Positions 35,601 to 46,559 of a stretch of DNA of 64,000 nucleotides are shown piece after piece (positions within the stretch are counted from its first letter, which is position 1; every line of letters begins with the position of its first letter). The translations under genes and the position numbers were made by a program. The notes under the pieces were generated by a model, which was not told the origin of the DNA, did not search any database, and saw only the letters and a list, made by a program, of their open reading frames with translations. The stretch comes from Scolanthus callimorphus. Taxonomy: Eukaryota > Cnidaria > Anthozoa > Actiniaria > Edwardsiidae. The DNA lies in contig JAWWUD010000114.1 in assembly GCA_033964015.1 (NCBI GenBank), positions 310,001 through 374,000 of the forward strand, in the 5' to 3' direction.

Positions 35601-36894
35601 TTTCAACTGAGTAAGATTCTCTTAAAAAGCCCTGTCCACTAAAATGGAGTGCTGTAATGTGTAATTCTAAAAAAATGTTTTTTAAATATATTTCAGGATG
35701 ACACAAAGAATAAGACACCTGGATATGTCAAGGGGTCACACCTAAAGGGCTTGATTGATGCAGTCAGGTCCTTAGGTGTTACTCTTGCTGTGTGGCAGAA
35801 AGCTGGCAAGAAGGAAGTAGACTGGACATCAATGATGGGGGATGAGAAGAAAGCTCTTCTCAAGAAGTTGCCAGATCTGTTTTACAAGGTTCTCACCCGG
35901 GAAATGTTGAGCCAACAAAGGAGTTGTGGGTTGTAAGTAGAAGTCATCACCATCCAACACCTTCGGTAGTAATACTAACATATCATTGCATCCCAAAGGA
36001 TATTTATTTATTTCATAATGTATCATACCTCTATTTTTTTTTTCTCTCCCTAGGGTTTCCTCGATGTCTACAAAAGAATTAACAACCCTGCCCCAACACC
36101 AGATGATATATCTGAACTAGAGGAGAAGGTGAGTCATACAGATACAAAACTTGCCACATACATGTGATATTGACTTTGCAGAGGTCAATAATTTCTTATA
36201 ACATTTTGGTTTCATTTAGGCAAAGAAGTGGGGTCGTCAGTATCTGAACATGAGGGGACCTGGATACAAACACGAAGTTCCAATTACCCCTTATATGCAC
36301 CTAATAATTTACCATGCTGGAGAACTGATGAGGGCACATGGCCCCCTTAGAAAGTTCAGTGGACAAGGTAATTTATATCCTATAGTGCTATGGTTGTTAT
36401 TGCATAGTATAAAAAGCAGCTAAAAACAACAAAAAGTCACATGTTGAAATTTGCTTTTTTCCAGTTTTTTTTAAGTGATATTTTGTTTGCTTGTAGGAGT
36501 CGAGAAAAAGAACGATGACTTTCGCAAGTATTTCCACCGGAAAATCAACCGGTGGGATGCCTGCACCAGTCTACTCCTTGTTGAGAAGCGGCAGGAGGTA
36601 CTCAGAGACTTCAAAAGAACAAAGAGAGGTTACACCAAGATGAACGATGACTACTGGATGCATGGAGGGAAGCTAGAGGCCTCAAGTAAAGTTCTCCGCA
36701 TTTCCACCTCGCAGCCTCCTGTATCTACAGACCCCAACCCATCCACCCCTATGCACAGTCGAGAAGTCCTACAGAAAATGACTGTCAAGAACCTGATCGA
36801 CCTTTACATGCGCCTGACAGGGAAGCCAATCAAGAGCAGAGCTACCAGAAAATCAGAGCTGATTGCAGACCTGATGGAACTCAGAGATGACTGA
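32630..36894 (+). CDS. 13-exon transposase-like gene, about 804 aa, SAP-like C-terminus
   Basis: Exons: 32630-33062, 33163-33286, 33540-33652, 33765-33821, 34068-34324, 34499-34637, 34819-34979, 35081-35160, 35340-35532, 35697-35932, 36054-36128, 36220-36367, 36497-36894, all with GT..AG borders in compatible phase. The product starts MASSQQLQQVDWELF. The middle holds a likely zinc-binding motif (SSCVYCLVNRLERCN), then FACIPLTHVIWDELHSLL. Toward the end are TPYMHLIIYHAGEL and FSGQGVEKKNDDFRKYF, which I recall from transposase-like families of cnidarians and fish and where the Glu would be the last catalytic acid. The last 40 residues (MTVKNLIDLYMR...KSELIADLMELR) resemble a SAP DNA-binding motif. 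One base is missing near 35908 (between EML and EPTKELWV). With it, total exon length is 2415, exactly 805 codons. Function not established; a domesticated transposase is possible. Confidence 0.75.
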
Positions 36895-37019
36895 GATACA
36901 ATCACATGAAAGGACCAGCTCCGTCCTCAAAAATGAGCTGAAACAAACGGCTCTATTAGGAGCCACCACATATTAAAGAGTCAATCTTCATGCTTCTATA
37001 TTATATGATCTCTCAGGCA

Positions 37020-37025
37020 AATAAA
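37020..37025 (+). terminator. Polyadenylation signal AATAAA of the 32.6-36.9 kb gene
   Basis: AATAAA lies 126 bp after the TGA stop at 36894, on the same strand, the first such hexamer in the 3' flank. Confidence 0.55.
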
Positions 37026-37029
37026 TGCC

Positions 37030-37822
37030 GAAAGGCATGCCATGCCCTGCCCTGTCTCCACATAGCTGAGCCCTAAAAAGTATGAAAAACTCATTTTTTC
37101 CTAGTCCAAGTACATTTTCCCCTAGTAACAGATTTGAGAATAAGTTTGCTACAAATCTATAGATTCCATAAATTTTGAAAACAGATTTGAAAATGATCCC
37201 TAAAACTAGCTAGGCAATATTTTGATGTGGATATCAAACAGGTTGTAAAAATCAAACTCATGCAAACCACAGTGACTGTAATTATATAGTTCAACTCGAA
37301 TGCATACTGTTCAAAAAGTTATGTGCACACGATAAAATTCCTCTCAAACTGTTGCCTTGAAGCAAAAACAACCATATATTTACAAAATCCATCTATTTTG
37401 TTTGTTTTGATAGTCTTATGCTTTCATGACTCTTTCATTGGCTGCTTGACTTTTATTTCTTTCGTTTTATTGGCCTGGATTTGTCTCTCACTGGAAAGTA
37501 CAGCGTCATTTGAGCTTTTCTGAAGCCGAAGACCACAGGAAAAATGGGATAAACATGTCAAGCTTTTATGTATTGCATTTCATACCTTTCTAGTAGAAAT
37601 TTCCAGGTAGCCATTGCACATTTCCAATTTTAAGTTCCTTTTAGCGTGAGTTTATAGTTCTAGTGTCGTTCTGGTACAAATTTCCCAATCACATTTTTGC
37701 CGTGTAACCAGGCAATAACACAGGTAAACCAATAGCAAATCGATGAGAGAACATGCTCATTTTGACGGAAAAAATAGAAATGCACCTAACATGCTAGCAA
37801 ATGAAGCAAAAAGAAGGCATTG
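37030..37822. other. Gap between convergent genes, no feature recognised
   Basis: AT-rich spacer between the plus-strand 13-exon gene and the minus-strand chromodomain gene. No motif seen. Confidence 0.3.
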
Positions 37823-37823
37823 A

Positions 37824-37829
37824 CTTTAT
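37824..37829 (-). terminator. Polyadenylation signal (TTTATT on plus strand) of the chromodomain gene
   Basis: Reverse complement AATAAA, 61 bp downstream of the stop of the minus-strand chromodomain ORF. Confidence 0.6.
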
Positions 37830-37890
37830 TGAATGTGGTGGCTCCTAAAGGAGCCGGTTTTTTTTTGTCTTGAGTGAAGTGGAAGATCAG

Positions 37891-38538
37891 TTAATCACTT
37901 CGCGGACCGTACTCGTCTTTGCTGAACCTCACATGAACTTTCTCGATCACTCTAGGCGCGGCGTAAGTCCCTTCTGGTCCAAAGAACCTCTTCGACTTGG
38001 CTAATACTAATCGGAAATGCACTGGATCGGCAATGCTGGACCGCGCTCCATGGACGGTGACATACCGCTCGAGATAGGGCCCCAAGCCCGCGTCTCGGAG
38101 TTCTGACAGGGTGGCCGGGTAAGGGCTGCGACTAAGATGAGAAGGCATCTGAGGGAAGAGCGCCCGGAACACATCATGCCTCATGATGACCGTCTCGACG
38201 TATTCAAGCCTCGCTTTAAGTCCGCTCTCGAAGAGAGCACCGAGTCGTTCCCTCGTTTCATCTACTCGGGTCTCATCTGGAGCGGGGTGTTCGAAGGCCT
38301 CTATCAACTCTGGCGGGATGTGCGACTTTGGTTCCCATGTGTTGTCTGCCGAAGACCAGTTCTTCCACGCCACGTGGTACATGTACTTGCTTCCCACTTT
38401 CCTCTTCGCCACTATCCGGTCGACCTCGTACAGGCCAAGCACTTCGGGTTTGGGGTCGGGTCTGTATCTCACGGGACGAAACTCAACGTCGTTCAACGTT
38501 CTGTAGAAACCTGCAGGTTGCCGGGCACCCTTCTCCAT
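37891..38538 (-). CDS. Chromodomain protein, single exon, 215 aa
   Basis: The ORF is complete from ATG 38536-38538 (MEKGARQPAGFYRTL) to a TGA stop. Residues 35-82 form a chromodomain: YEVDRIVAKRKVG, YMYHVAWKNW, NTWEPKSHI. The aromatic-cage positions Tyr37, Trp58 and Trp61 are present, so binding to methylated lysine on histone tails is expected. The remaining 130 residues (EYVETVIMRHDVFRALFP, LGPYLERYVTVHGARS) match nothing I know and do not look like a chromoshadow domain. The gene is intronless, has its own AATAAA, and is undamaged, unlike most other ORFs here. It may be a chromobox-like host gene, a retrocopy, or a domesticated piece of a chromodomain-bearing transposable element. The arginine-rich, GC-rich coding differs from the AT-rich surroundings. 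Confidence 0.8.
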   Translation of the reverse strand: MEKGARQPAGFYRTLNDVEFRPVRYRPDPKPEVLGLYEVDRIVAKRKVGSKYMYHVAWKNWSSADNTWEPKSHIPPELIEAFEHPAPDETRVDETRERLGALFESGLKARLEYVETVIMRHDVFRALFPQMPSHLSRSPYPATLSELRDAGLGPYLERYVTVHGARSSIADPVHFRLVLAKSKRFFGPEGTYAAPRVIEKVHVRFSKDEYGPRSD

Positions 38539-39103
38539 AGTTTGTGTCGTCGTTATTTCTTCTCCTTAACTATTCAGTTGTTGGCAAGAAATGATTTGGG
38601 AATGTTCCTTCGAGTGAGTTTTTAAGCACACACACAAACAATAGACGACACGAGCCTTTGTTTACGTGCGCTAATTAGTTTGTTTGTAGCTCCCCGCCTA
38701 CCGCATACCGCTAGAACCCATTGTGGCTTTATAATTAAACTTTTCTGAAAAGAACACAATAGCGAATTCACTTCATTCATTCTCTGTTTGATTTTTTGGG
38801 GGGAGGGGGGCTTTTAGGTTTTTCGCTTAGTTTACACGGCTTGTCCAATAATATCTAATGTTGCGCGTACTCAGATTTTTCATTTGCTCCATGTATTTCT
38901 ACAAAAAAAAACTATTTTTTCACCATTTCATAATCATCGATAGTAGTGATTTAAATTATCTGCACTAGACACTAGGTTTTTGCTCCATTCCCATAGAGAT
39001 ACAGTAAAATTTGTCTAAGTGGGACTATAGCCATTTTGTCCCACATGTGTTAGAGGGAACACTCAAGCCAGTCGGTTGCACCATGAGCTGATTTGCCTCA
39101 GCC
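38539..39103. other. Upstream flank of the chromodomain gene, no feature recognised
   Basis: It probably contains the minus-strand promoter. No TATA box or known element is certain. Confidence 0.25.
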
Positions 39104-39250
39104 ATGGACGACTTGCCAACTCCGCCGGTCACTCCACCGCCCTCGCCTAAACCATCGCCGAAGCCTAAACGGCCACCCTTGGTCAGGCAGAATGCGATGT
39201 TCGGGAAGGAATTGCTTGCTGCTCTGAATAAAAAATCTTCAGAGCAGTGA
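39104..39250 (+). CDS. Possible small ORF, 48 aa, proline-rich then RQNAMFGKELLAAL
   Basis: ATG 39104 to TGA 39250. The first half is Pro/Lys-rich (PTPPVTPPPSPKPSPKPKRP). The second half, VRQNAMFGKELLAALNKK, has an amphipathic-helix look. A low-complexity start followed by a helix makes chance translation less likely. There is no homology I can name, and it could equally be one exon of a larger gene or part of a repeat. Confidence 0.3.
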   Translation: MDDLPTPPVTPPPSPKPSPKPKRPPLVRQNAMFGKELLAALNKKSSEQ

Positions 39251-40401
39251 GCTATTCCTTCCCCGGGAAACCTTTTGAGGTTTTCCAGGAAACTTCAAAA
39301 GGTTTCCCACCCAATAAAACAATCAGAATCACAAAGTTTGCCAGCCAGATCCTCAATACATATTTTACGTGGATTCAACGTATTTGAACGACACAGCTCA
39401 CAACTCACAAAAGCCCATAATGGTTATTCTCGAGTATCTAAGCTCGGCATTTTCGTCGAAGTAAAGTAAAGGCGCTTGCTGATATGGACGCGAATTATGC
39501 CAACTAGACGAGTCCTTAGAAGAGCTGTGTTCGCACTAGCGCCCGTAAGTTGGGACTGAGTATACTTTAGGTCTACTTTCAGTGCGGGAAACAAAGAAAC
39601 TCTAATTACGACTTCGGATTTTCGCGTACTTGAGTCTGACTTGGGAACTAGTGCGAACACAACACGGCTAATATCAACAAAGAAGACGACGCGTGACAAC
39701 CAAACCGCGAAGTAAGCAACAAAACAGTCAGTGAAATGCTATGAATAAAGTCGCTTCTATAAGGTTAACACAAGATCAAAAGTCATTTTAAAAGGGGTTT
39801 CTTTTTGAACACAGCCCGAATTCGAAAATGGTTGGCACTCGGAATTGGAGCCAAATTCATACGGGCCTACGTCTCTACGTGAAACTACGCATTGTACTTT
39901 TTGCCTAAAATGTCAGTAGCGAAGTTTACGTGCTTTAATTATTATAACTTTAAACTCAAACATCATTCAAACATTTATAGGGGCTAAATGCCGATCTACT
40001 GCGCTTTTGCCTTCAACAGTTTGAGATATAAAAGGCTACTTTTGAGCTTTATTTATTTTCTGCCAGGAAAGTGTAACTCGTTGCCGTATTCAAAGATGAG
40101 ATCAAATTCTTTCGCGAGTAGCTCCACTTCGAAGCCTTTTGTTATTTCTAAAGAATTTTGTAAAAATCTCAGGCTTTTGTTTACTATTTAACTCAGATAG
40201 TTTGATTGACAGCCAAGTTGAGCAGATTTTTAACCAATCACTGAAGCCTGAAGCTAATCAGCGGTGGGCGCACTCAGCCGTGAGCGCAATGTTTTGGTTT
40301 TCGCGCCTGAGGGATTTTGACGCTAGAACAATAGGCATTTTTCCTCATGACGCACCTCATTAACTAACTATTGAATCACAGAAAACTCGAACTCATAGTC
40401 T
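39251..40401. other. Intergenic, no gene; small inverted repeat
   Basis: CCTTTTGAGGTTTTCCAGGAAACTTCAAAAGG (39271-39302) is a local inverted repeat. GCACTAGCGCCCGTAAGTTG near 39534 faces an inverted AACTAGTGCGAACACA near 39650, possibly arms of a small element. No coding motif. Confidence 0.3.
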
Positions 40402-40631
40402 AATAGGCCATTTGCACTAACATGGTCACGTGACCCCAACTATCTCTTAAGGAGATGTTTTGTCAAAATCAATTAAAGAAATACAAAGAACCAATTTATA
40501 TTAGTCAGAAACTCAAGTTTCAGCATAAAATCTTTAACCTCGAGCAAATGGCAGCGAGTTTAATTTTCAAGATGTTATTCATAATGTATGGGATTTGGGT
40601 CACGTGACCCAGTTAGTGCAAATGGCCTATT
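40402..40631. mobile_element. MITE, about 226 bp, TAGGCCATTTGCACTAAC termini
   Basis: The left arm TAGGCCATTTGCACTAACAT continues to GGTCACGTGACCC. The right arm is the inverse (GGGTCACGTGACCC, GTTAGTGCAAATGGCCTA). About 32 bp are paired. Each arm ends in the palindrome GGTCACGTGACC. AT dinucleotides flank both ends, so the insertion duplication cannot be separated from the arm. Confidence 0.8.
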
Positions 40632-41134
40632 GTTAAATATCAGCAACCACTATATGAACCTGTCCAGTTTAAAAAAATTACAAGAAGCGCAAATTCTATT
40701 AAATTGGCATTTCACTGAAATCATGAAGCCTGCTATCTGATTGGCTTTCCACTACTCACTATATATCTCTCACAATGTGAGAGTAAGAGCCCACTCGTAT
40801 ACTATGACATTCCTTCAATCTGATTGGCTCAATTACACTGCTTAGAAATTTGAATTAACAAAATGTTTATCTTACTAAGTGCAAATCAGCAAAAAACTAT
40901 CCGACAGCCAAATAGTTATTAATAAAATTTTGAATTGAAAAGGCCCCACTCATGAGTCAATCAGTCAACTCAGCTTGATATACCTTGTTAGCTATCTTGA
41001 CTATTGGCTCATAGGAAATAGTCTAATTGTAAAATGGAAAACATAATCTAATTTATTTGTAATTATAACATTGGCCATTCAAATTCAAATAGTTATTTTG
41101 AGAACTATTTAGCTGCCAAGCAATTAAATATCAT
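40632..41134. other. Spacer, no feature recognised
   Basis: AT-rich sequence with repeated words (ATCTGATTGGCT) but no ends, arrays or coding motif. Confidence 0.3.
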
Positions 41135-41303
41135 TGTGTGGTTCCAGAAATTATCCATACCCCCCCCCCCCCCCCCCCCCCCTACGGAAGGGATTGGAAA
41201 TTCCGGAGGGGTGGGGGGGTCAATTTACCTGATCTTTTCCATACAAATACTGTATTTTTCTTTGGAAATTCCAGAGGGGTATGGATATTTTTTGGAGCCA
41301 CAC
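41135..41303 (+). mobile_element. TGTGTGGTTCC hairpin MITE, copy C (most complete)
   Basis: Left terminus TGTGTGGTTCCAGAAATTAT, then CCATAC and a C20-plus run. Right terminus GGTATGGATATTTTTTGGAG, CCACACA. The ends are inverted and nearly complementary (TGTGTGG / CCACACA). Core words ACGGAAGGGATTGGAAATTC and TTTCCATACAAATACTGTA are shared with copies A, B and D. Confidence 0.8.
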
Positions 41304-42729
41304 ATTTTGAGTTTTTTAGTAAGATAAACATTTGCCAATTTGGATTCTTAAATTAATAAGGGTTTACATGAGCTTACATTCTTATGCATGCTCCGGTTGT
41401 GTACTTTTCTGTTCACAAATCTATCTTGTGTTTTGTTTTTAATTATGCTGTAAATCAACTAATTCACCTGAGAAGAGTTTTTAAGTTCCTTCCTTCATCC
41501 AGTCTATTCACTGATCCATGACAACTCTATTTTCTTTGCAAATTGTATACGTGTCAACCGAAATCTTCAGATTGTCCCTCATGTGGCAGGTAAATACAGA
41601 AAATGTATGAAAAAATCCAGAGTGACAATGCAGGTGAAATACAGTAAATGTATGAACATTTTCACAATCACTTTGTGGGTGACAGGCTTCAAAATCTTGT
41701 TACACCTGCCTAATGTGGGTGACATGACAGCTATGAAATTGCTTCACATACCACATTGATGGTATCAATCAATATCATTCTTGATGGTATCATCGCACAG
41801 GCAACAATTCTCTGCAATCACTGCATAGACTACCACTGGAAATCAGCCAAACTACACTTCCCGTACATTTCTCTGCCATGGATGCAGCAGCAGGCATGTA
41901 ACAAGACCCTACCTACCATTTCCAAGTAGTTGGATATAACATTCATGTAAAATGCCTGTGACCTTCAAGGACAGGCTGTGGAGTCAGCTAGCCATAAGCC
42001 GCAGACCAGGGCACATCATTCTTTTTTTAAAACCACCTGCACTGCAATAAAGCCCATAAGAATCTTCAAGATAGAAGGAGATGGTCCCATAATGGAAGAA
42101 GAAGAACGTTCTTCGGAGTTCAAGAGTGCATTACTGGTATGAAAACCACTCAGCTGTTGTTATCCTGAGTGGCATGACAATCTGTTTTGTTGGCTATATG
42201 CTGAAGACATTGTAGTCATGGACAGCCATCAAAAGAGTGAACGTAACTCTCTCATCTGGCAAGAAATCATGCAGTCTGGCAGTGAACACGTGTAGCTAAA
42301 TATTTGTAGTCTTCCACTAAAATAAAGAAACAGAAATGATAAGGATAAAACCAACACCACACTGGATTAAATATGCTATGCCAAAGTTCTCTATGACACC
42401 AATCGACTTTAACCACCATCCACAGAAATGTTTTAAAGAATCAAATTATTATCATGAATACAATTCTATCGAAGTTTCACTTCTGTCGCGGTAACCCCTG
42501 CCATTTATCATCCCTTTTCAAGATCAATCACTGCAAATCGTCAGCTGTTAGAAAGATTCAATAAAAAATGCATCCTTGCCTACCTTAAGAATTCTTAGTT
42601 GTAGCTGAAGATGCTGCATTGGCAAAGAAACTGCCAATTTTGTTCCCATAAGTGCATCTAAAAGGCCGCCATCTTGGAATTTTCTGCTGTCTCGATTTCG
42701 CGCATGCGCACTAATTCTGCGCGCGTGAA
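41304..42729. other. Intergenic, no feature recognised
   Basis: Low-information stretch with no open frame above about 60 codons carrying a motif. No paired termini noticed. Confidence 0.3.
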
Positions 42730-43770
42730 CCAGGGGGGTGCTGTAACATGATCACGTGACGTGACGTCATCGATGACGTCATAGGAGAAAAATATCATAT
42801 CTCAGGAAGGGATAAACCTCAGACAACCAAACTTGGGTTAAGTTGTGTTAGTGGCAAGGGGGGTGCAACTGTATGGTCACGTGGTATGACGTCATTGATG
42901 ACGTCATCAAAGGAGAAAAAGAACATATCTCGGGAAGGGATAAACCTCAGACAACCAAACTTGGGTGAAGTTGTGTTAGTGGCAAGGGGGGTGCAACTGT
43001 ATGGTCACGTGGTATGACGTCATTGATGACGTCATCAAAGGAGAAAAAGAACATATCTCGGGAAGGGATAAACCTCAGACAACCAAACTTGGGTGAAGTT
43101 ATCTAAGTGGCAAGGGAGTTGCTACTGTTTGGTCACGTGGTATGACGTCATCGGTGACGTCATCATAGGAGAAAAAGCACATATCTCAGGAAGGGATAAA
43201 CCTCAGGCAACCAAACTTGGGTGAAGTTGTGTTAGTGGCAAGGGGGGTGCAACTGTATGGTCACGTGGTATGACGTCATCGATGACGTCATCAAAGGAGA
43301 AAAAGAACATATCTCAGGAAAGGATAAACCTCAGAAAATCAAACTTGGGTGAAGTTATCTACGTGGCAAGGGGGTGCTACTGTATGGCCACGTGGTATGG
43401 CGTCATCGATGACGTCGTCATAGGAGAAAAAGAACATATTTCAGTAAGGGATAAACCTCAGACAACCAAACTTGGGTGAAGTTGTGTTAGTGGCAAGGGG
43501 GGTACAACTGTACGGTCACGTGGTATGACGTCATCGATGACGTCATCACAGGAGAAAAGGAACATATCTCGGGAGGGGATGAACTTCAGACAACCAAACT
43601 TGGGTGAAGTTATCTAAGTGGCAAAGGGGGTGCAACTGCATGGTCGCGTGGTATGACGTCATCGATGACGTCATCACAAGAGTAAAAAAAATATGTCTCG
43701 GAAAGGGATGAACCTCAGACAACCAGACTATCAAAATGGCAAGGGGGTGCAAGTGCAAGTCGAGTGGTAT
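42730..43770. repeat. Satellite, about eight copies of a 127/128-bp unit rich in TGACGTCA palindromes
   Basis: The landmark GGTCACGTGGTATGACGTCA recurs at 42876, 43004, 43131, 43259, 43386, 43514 and 43642, that is, spacings of 127 or 128. Each unit carries GGTCACGTGG, then TGACGTCATNGATGACGTCA (two CRE-type octamers flanking a short centre), then a GGAGAAAAAGAACATATCTC / GGGATAAACCTCAGACAACC section and CAAGGGGG. Copies differ by a few substitutions. The array ends about 70 bp before the GGGAGCTCC terminus at 43839. Confidence 0.95.
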
Positions 43771-43838
43771 GACGGCGCAAGACTACGCCTATGTACAATG
43801 GCAACCTTTTTGCCTCGTTAACAGAAAAATATGTAACC

Positions 43839-43878
43839 GGGAGCTCCGCTTTTAGCCAGTGGCTAAATCTATATATTA
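43839..43878 (+). repeat. Third copy of the GGGAGCTCCGCTTTTAGCCA terminus
   Basis: Forty bases identical, or nearly so, to the left end of the 16.37-20.90 kb element (GGGAGCTCCGCTTTTAGCCA through CTAAATCTATATATTA). No inverted partner was found downstream. It sits immediately before the coding block starting near 43880, so that block may be the internal gene of the same element family, or the terminus may be a solo fragment. Confidence 0.75.
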
Positions 43879-45803
43879 GCAACTCTAAAAAATGCATGAA
43901 GGCTGTCAACAGCATAAATCAGAAGCAAGTGAAAGAGTTTGAAACAAGTGAATCTAATATTTGCAGAAGTTTAAACGTTTTGTATAAGAGATGCCTTATT
44001 AGCAAAGAAAAGTACAAATCAGACAAAAGTTTCACTTACAATGACATGAGATCCAAAGCAGCAAGCCAAAAAAACACGGCTTAAAATGTGTCAGGGTCTC
44101 CAAACTGCTCCCCTATGATAAGCTAATTTCATTCATTAAGAGTATTGAGCCTGAAGATTTTAATGATATGAATTATTTTTGTTACGATCTGGATGAAGAT
44201 CAGCAGATAGATGGTTGCTATAGAGATTTTGAAAAGTTGCATATAGATCTTGCAGAGTTGTACATTGAAAGTGACAGGAAATTAGGGGAAAACAGTTTCC
44301 TCATGCATTTTGGTGACACCAAATACAGTTTCAAACTTGCCATTGGGGCCGACGGGGCCCCATTTGGAAGAGATGACGAAGCGACAGCATGGCTAGTATC
44401 ATTTTTGAATGTAGGAACAAGGATTGGCAGTCCATGTGAATTTTTTTTTGTTAGCTGATGCAAACTGTTCAGAAACCCATCCAGCCATGGTGCAATATGC
44501 TAAGAAGCTGTTAAGTGATATCACTATAGTTGAAGGCAAGTCCTATGATATCGGAGGGCACCAAGTTTCATTTAAAGTTTGTTTGGCTCCTTGCAACATG
44601 AAATGGCTGGCTGATTATGCAGGAGAATTGAGTAAAGCATCTCACTATTATTCATCATTTGCTAACGTAAACTGTGATGACAAATACACAGTAGGGGGTT
44701 CTATCGGATTTGGTGAAGAGTTCCTATGGCAACCATGGGATTACAATGACCGCCTAACAGTTGTTGCCTCTGTAGATAAAAAGAAATCTGAAACAACTTA
44801 TGCAGACTCAACTAAACGGACTAAGATATGGCAGCATATCAAAGGCCTGAAGTCCAGGCAAGAATTTGAACCAATTATCGGGAGTCTTGTAGATTTTGCA
44901 TTTGCTGAACCACTTCATAATTCTAATAATGGATGCCAGCAACTGCACTACTGCCTTTTGGAGGAAACAATTGCACGCAGTGATTTATCATTAAATATCA
45001 AAATAACTAAGATTTCGGCATTACCAGATGACCTTTCATTGAAGAAGTTTTTGCTAGCCCTATACGATGATTGTAAAGCTAAACGGCTTTACAAAAAGAT
45101 TGTTCGCTGGCTAAAAGAAGGCAGGAAGTTTAATTACCGATTCACTGGGAAAGAGACAAAAGCTTTCTGTCAGAAATTTATGTATTTAATAGATTCATTG
45201 TCCAGAGAGACTGATCAGCCATCTGAACACCTTAAGCTTATGGCTATAGCATTTGCAGGTTTGCACTTGAGAAATGCCATTTCACTAATGCATAGAATAA
45301 CGATCGACAGAGCAGCAATTGTAGACTTACAAACAAGCTGCACTCTGTATTTCAATACGTGTTCATTGTTGCTCAAGACAGTTAGCCCAACCACTTGGAC
45401 GATTGGGTATGCAGTTCCCTATCACACTAAGTATTTATATGACAAATACAAAGTCGTTTAAGGGATAAATTTCATGCAGGGTCGTGAAGCTAAACATCAG
45501 GTACTTGCTTCTTTTGCAGAACACGCCACCCGTTGGCCTCTGGTAATGCGTCACGAGTATGTAAGCAATGTGTGGCTAAGGAAGGCAGATTTATCTAGCG
45601 CTGTTTATTCTAAGTCAAAGGAGCAGTACCTCCCCTCAGAACTGCATCAGCCAGGATTTTGTACCTGTGGTTTTGTCAAAGATCCGAATGCACAGAAATG
45701 CAAGTTCTGCTCCTCATCTCTATATAAGGAGATTACAAAGATTGCAGAACTGGGGAAATTAACAAGAGAAATCTGCATGTTTTTGAGCTCTACAGCTAGT
45801 TAA
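43879..45803 (+). pseudogene. Transposase-like ORF of an anthozoan-expanded family, interrupted
   Basis: One coding block spread over three frames. Part 1 (to about 44072) includes NSINQKQVKEFETSESNI. Part 2 (to 44443) has KLLPYDKLISFIKSIEPEDF and IGADGAPFGRDDEATAWL. Part 3 (to 45803) has SSFANVNCDDKYTVGG, VDFAFAEPLHNSNNGCQQ, NYRFTGKETKAFCQKFMY, TTWTIGYAVPYHTKYLYD, then MQGREAKHQVLA and a terminal double-Cys knuckle (FCTCGFVKDPNAQKCKFC). I recall GADGAPFG/WTIGHVVP/GREAKH proteins as abundant in corals and anemones. Their activity is unproven, and the repeated occurrence suggests a transposase. Breaks: A7 at 44068-44074 should be A8, T9 near 44442-44450 should be T8, and an in-frame TAA at 45459-45461 stands where the family reads Gly-Leu-Gly. 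No intron found. Confidence 0.7.
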
Positions 45804-46559
45804 ACGTATACTTTTTTAGAGCACTGATCAGTATAAGCTTAGTTGGAGTTTAAATGTGGTGTTCAGTGGGCATGCAATTTTAGTCCTAAACTTTTGTGTA
45901 ACTTCTCTTTCTTCTGGTTAAACAAAAAAAAAATCAAGAAATTCGGACTAAAATCGCATGTGCACTAAACACAAATTTAAACCCCAACAAGGCTTATTGT
46001 TGAAGGAAGAGTGTGTCATGCTAATATGCACGCTTTTACAGTCAAAAGACATGAAGCGTGCCCCCCTAGAGTTGAATATTCAATTCCTTATTCCATTATG
46101 ATTTCATTATTCAGTCCAAAAATGCAATATTGAAAATTTTGTGATCTTAATAATGACTCTGGGTGAACAATTGCTTATTCAGCAATCAAAATTATGGTGA
46201 TGGTTTCTTGTGTATTCGAAAAACGGAGAATTGCTGGATGATCAACCGAGACTAAGACTCGGCTAATAGAACCGTCATTGAAATGTCTTATCAGGGTACA
46301 CCCTTCCGCCAGTGTATTAGCTTTATATTTGTTGGCAAGTTCATGGAAACACACCTCAGTCTATCTTCGTCCTTGACTGCCTATGTTTCTACAACCAGCT
46401 CCGCCGCGAGGTCATGTGTCAGCTTCGTTTTGAGGCACAAGAAAACCTCAATGGGGATATTCCACTTCACTCTCACTGTCCATGGGCGAGCAAGGTTCGT
46501 ATTTTTTTTGCATTTTTCGGCGAATTGATTTGTTCCAGAGGGGTATTGCACGAGCCAGC
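45804..46559. other. Intergenic, no feature recognised
   Basis: 3' flank of the preceding ORF. GTTTAGTGCACATGC (45955) is roughly inverted to GTGGTGTTCAGTGGGCATGC (45858). TTTTAGTCC/GGACTAAAAT words pair around 45892-45955, giving a short inverted repeat of about 110 bp. Nothing coding. Confidence 0.3.

Noticed and set aside
38137..38625. Plus-strand open frame of 162 codons over the chromodomain gene
   Set aside because: Antisense shadow; the minus strand has the recognisable chromodomain.
42730..43770. Regularly spaced repeats resembling a CRISPR array
   Set aside because: Units are contiguous 127/128-bp satellites without unique spacers, in eukaryotic DNA.
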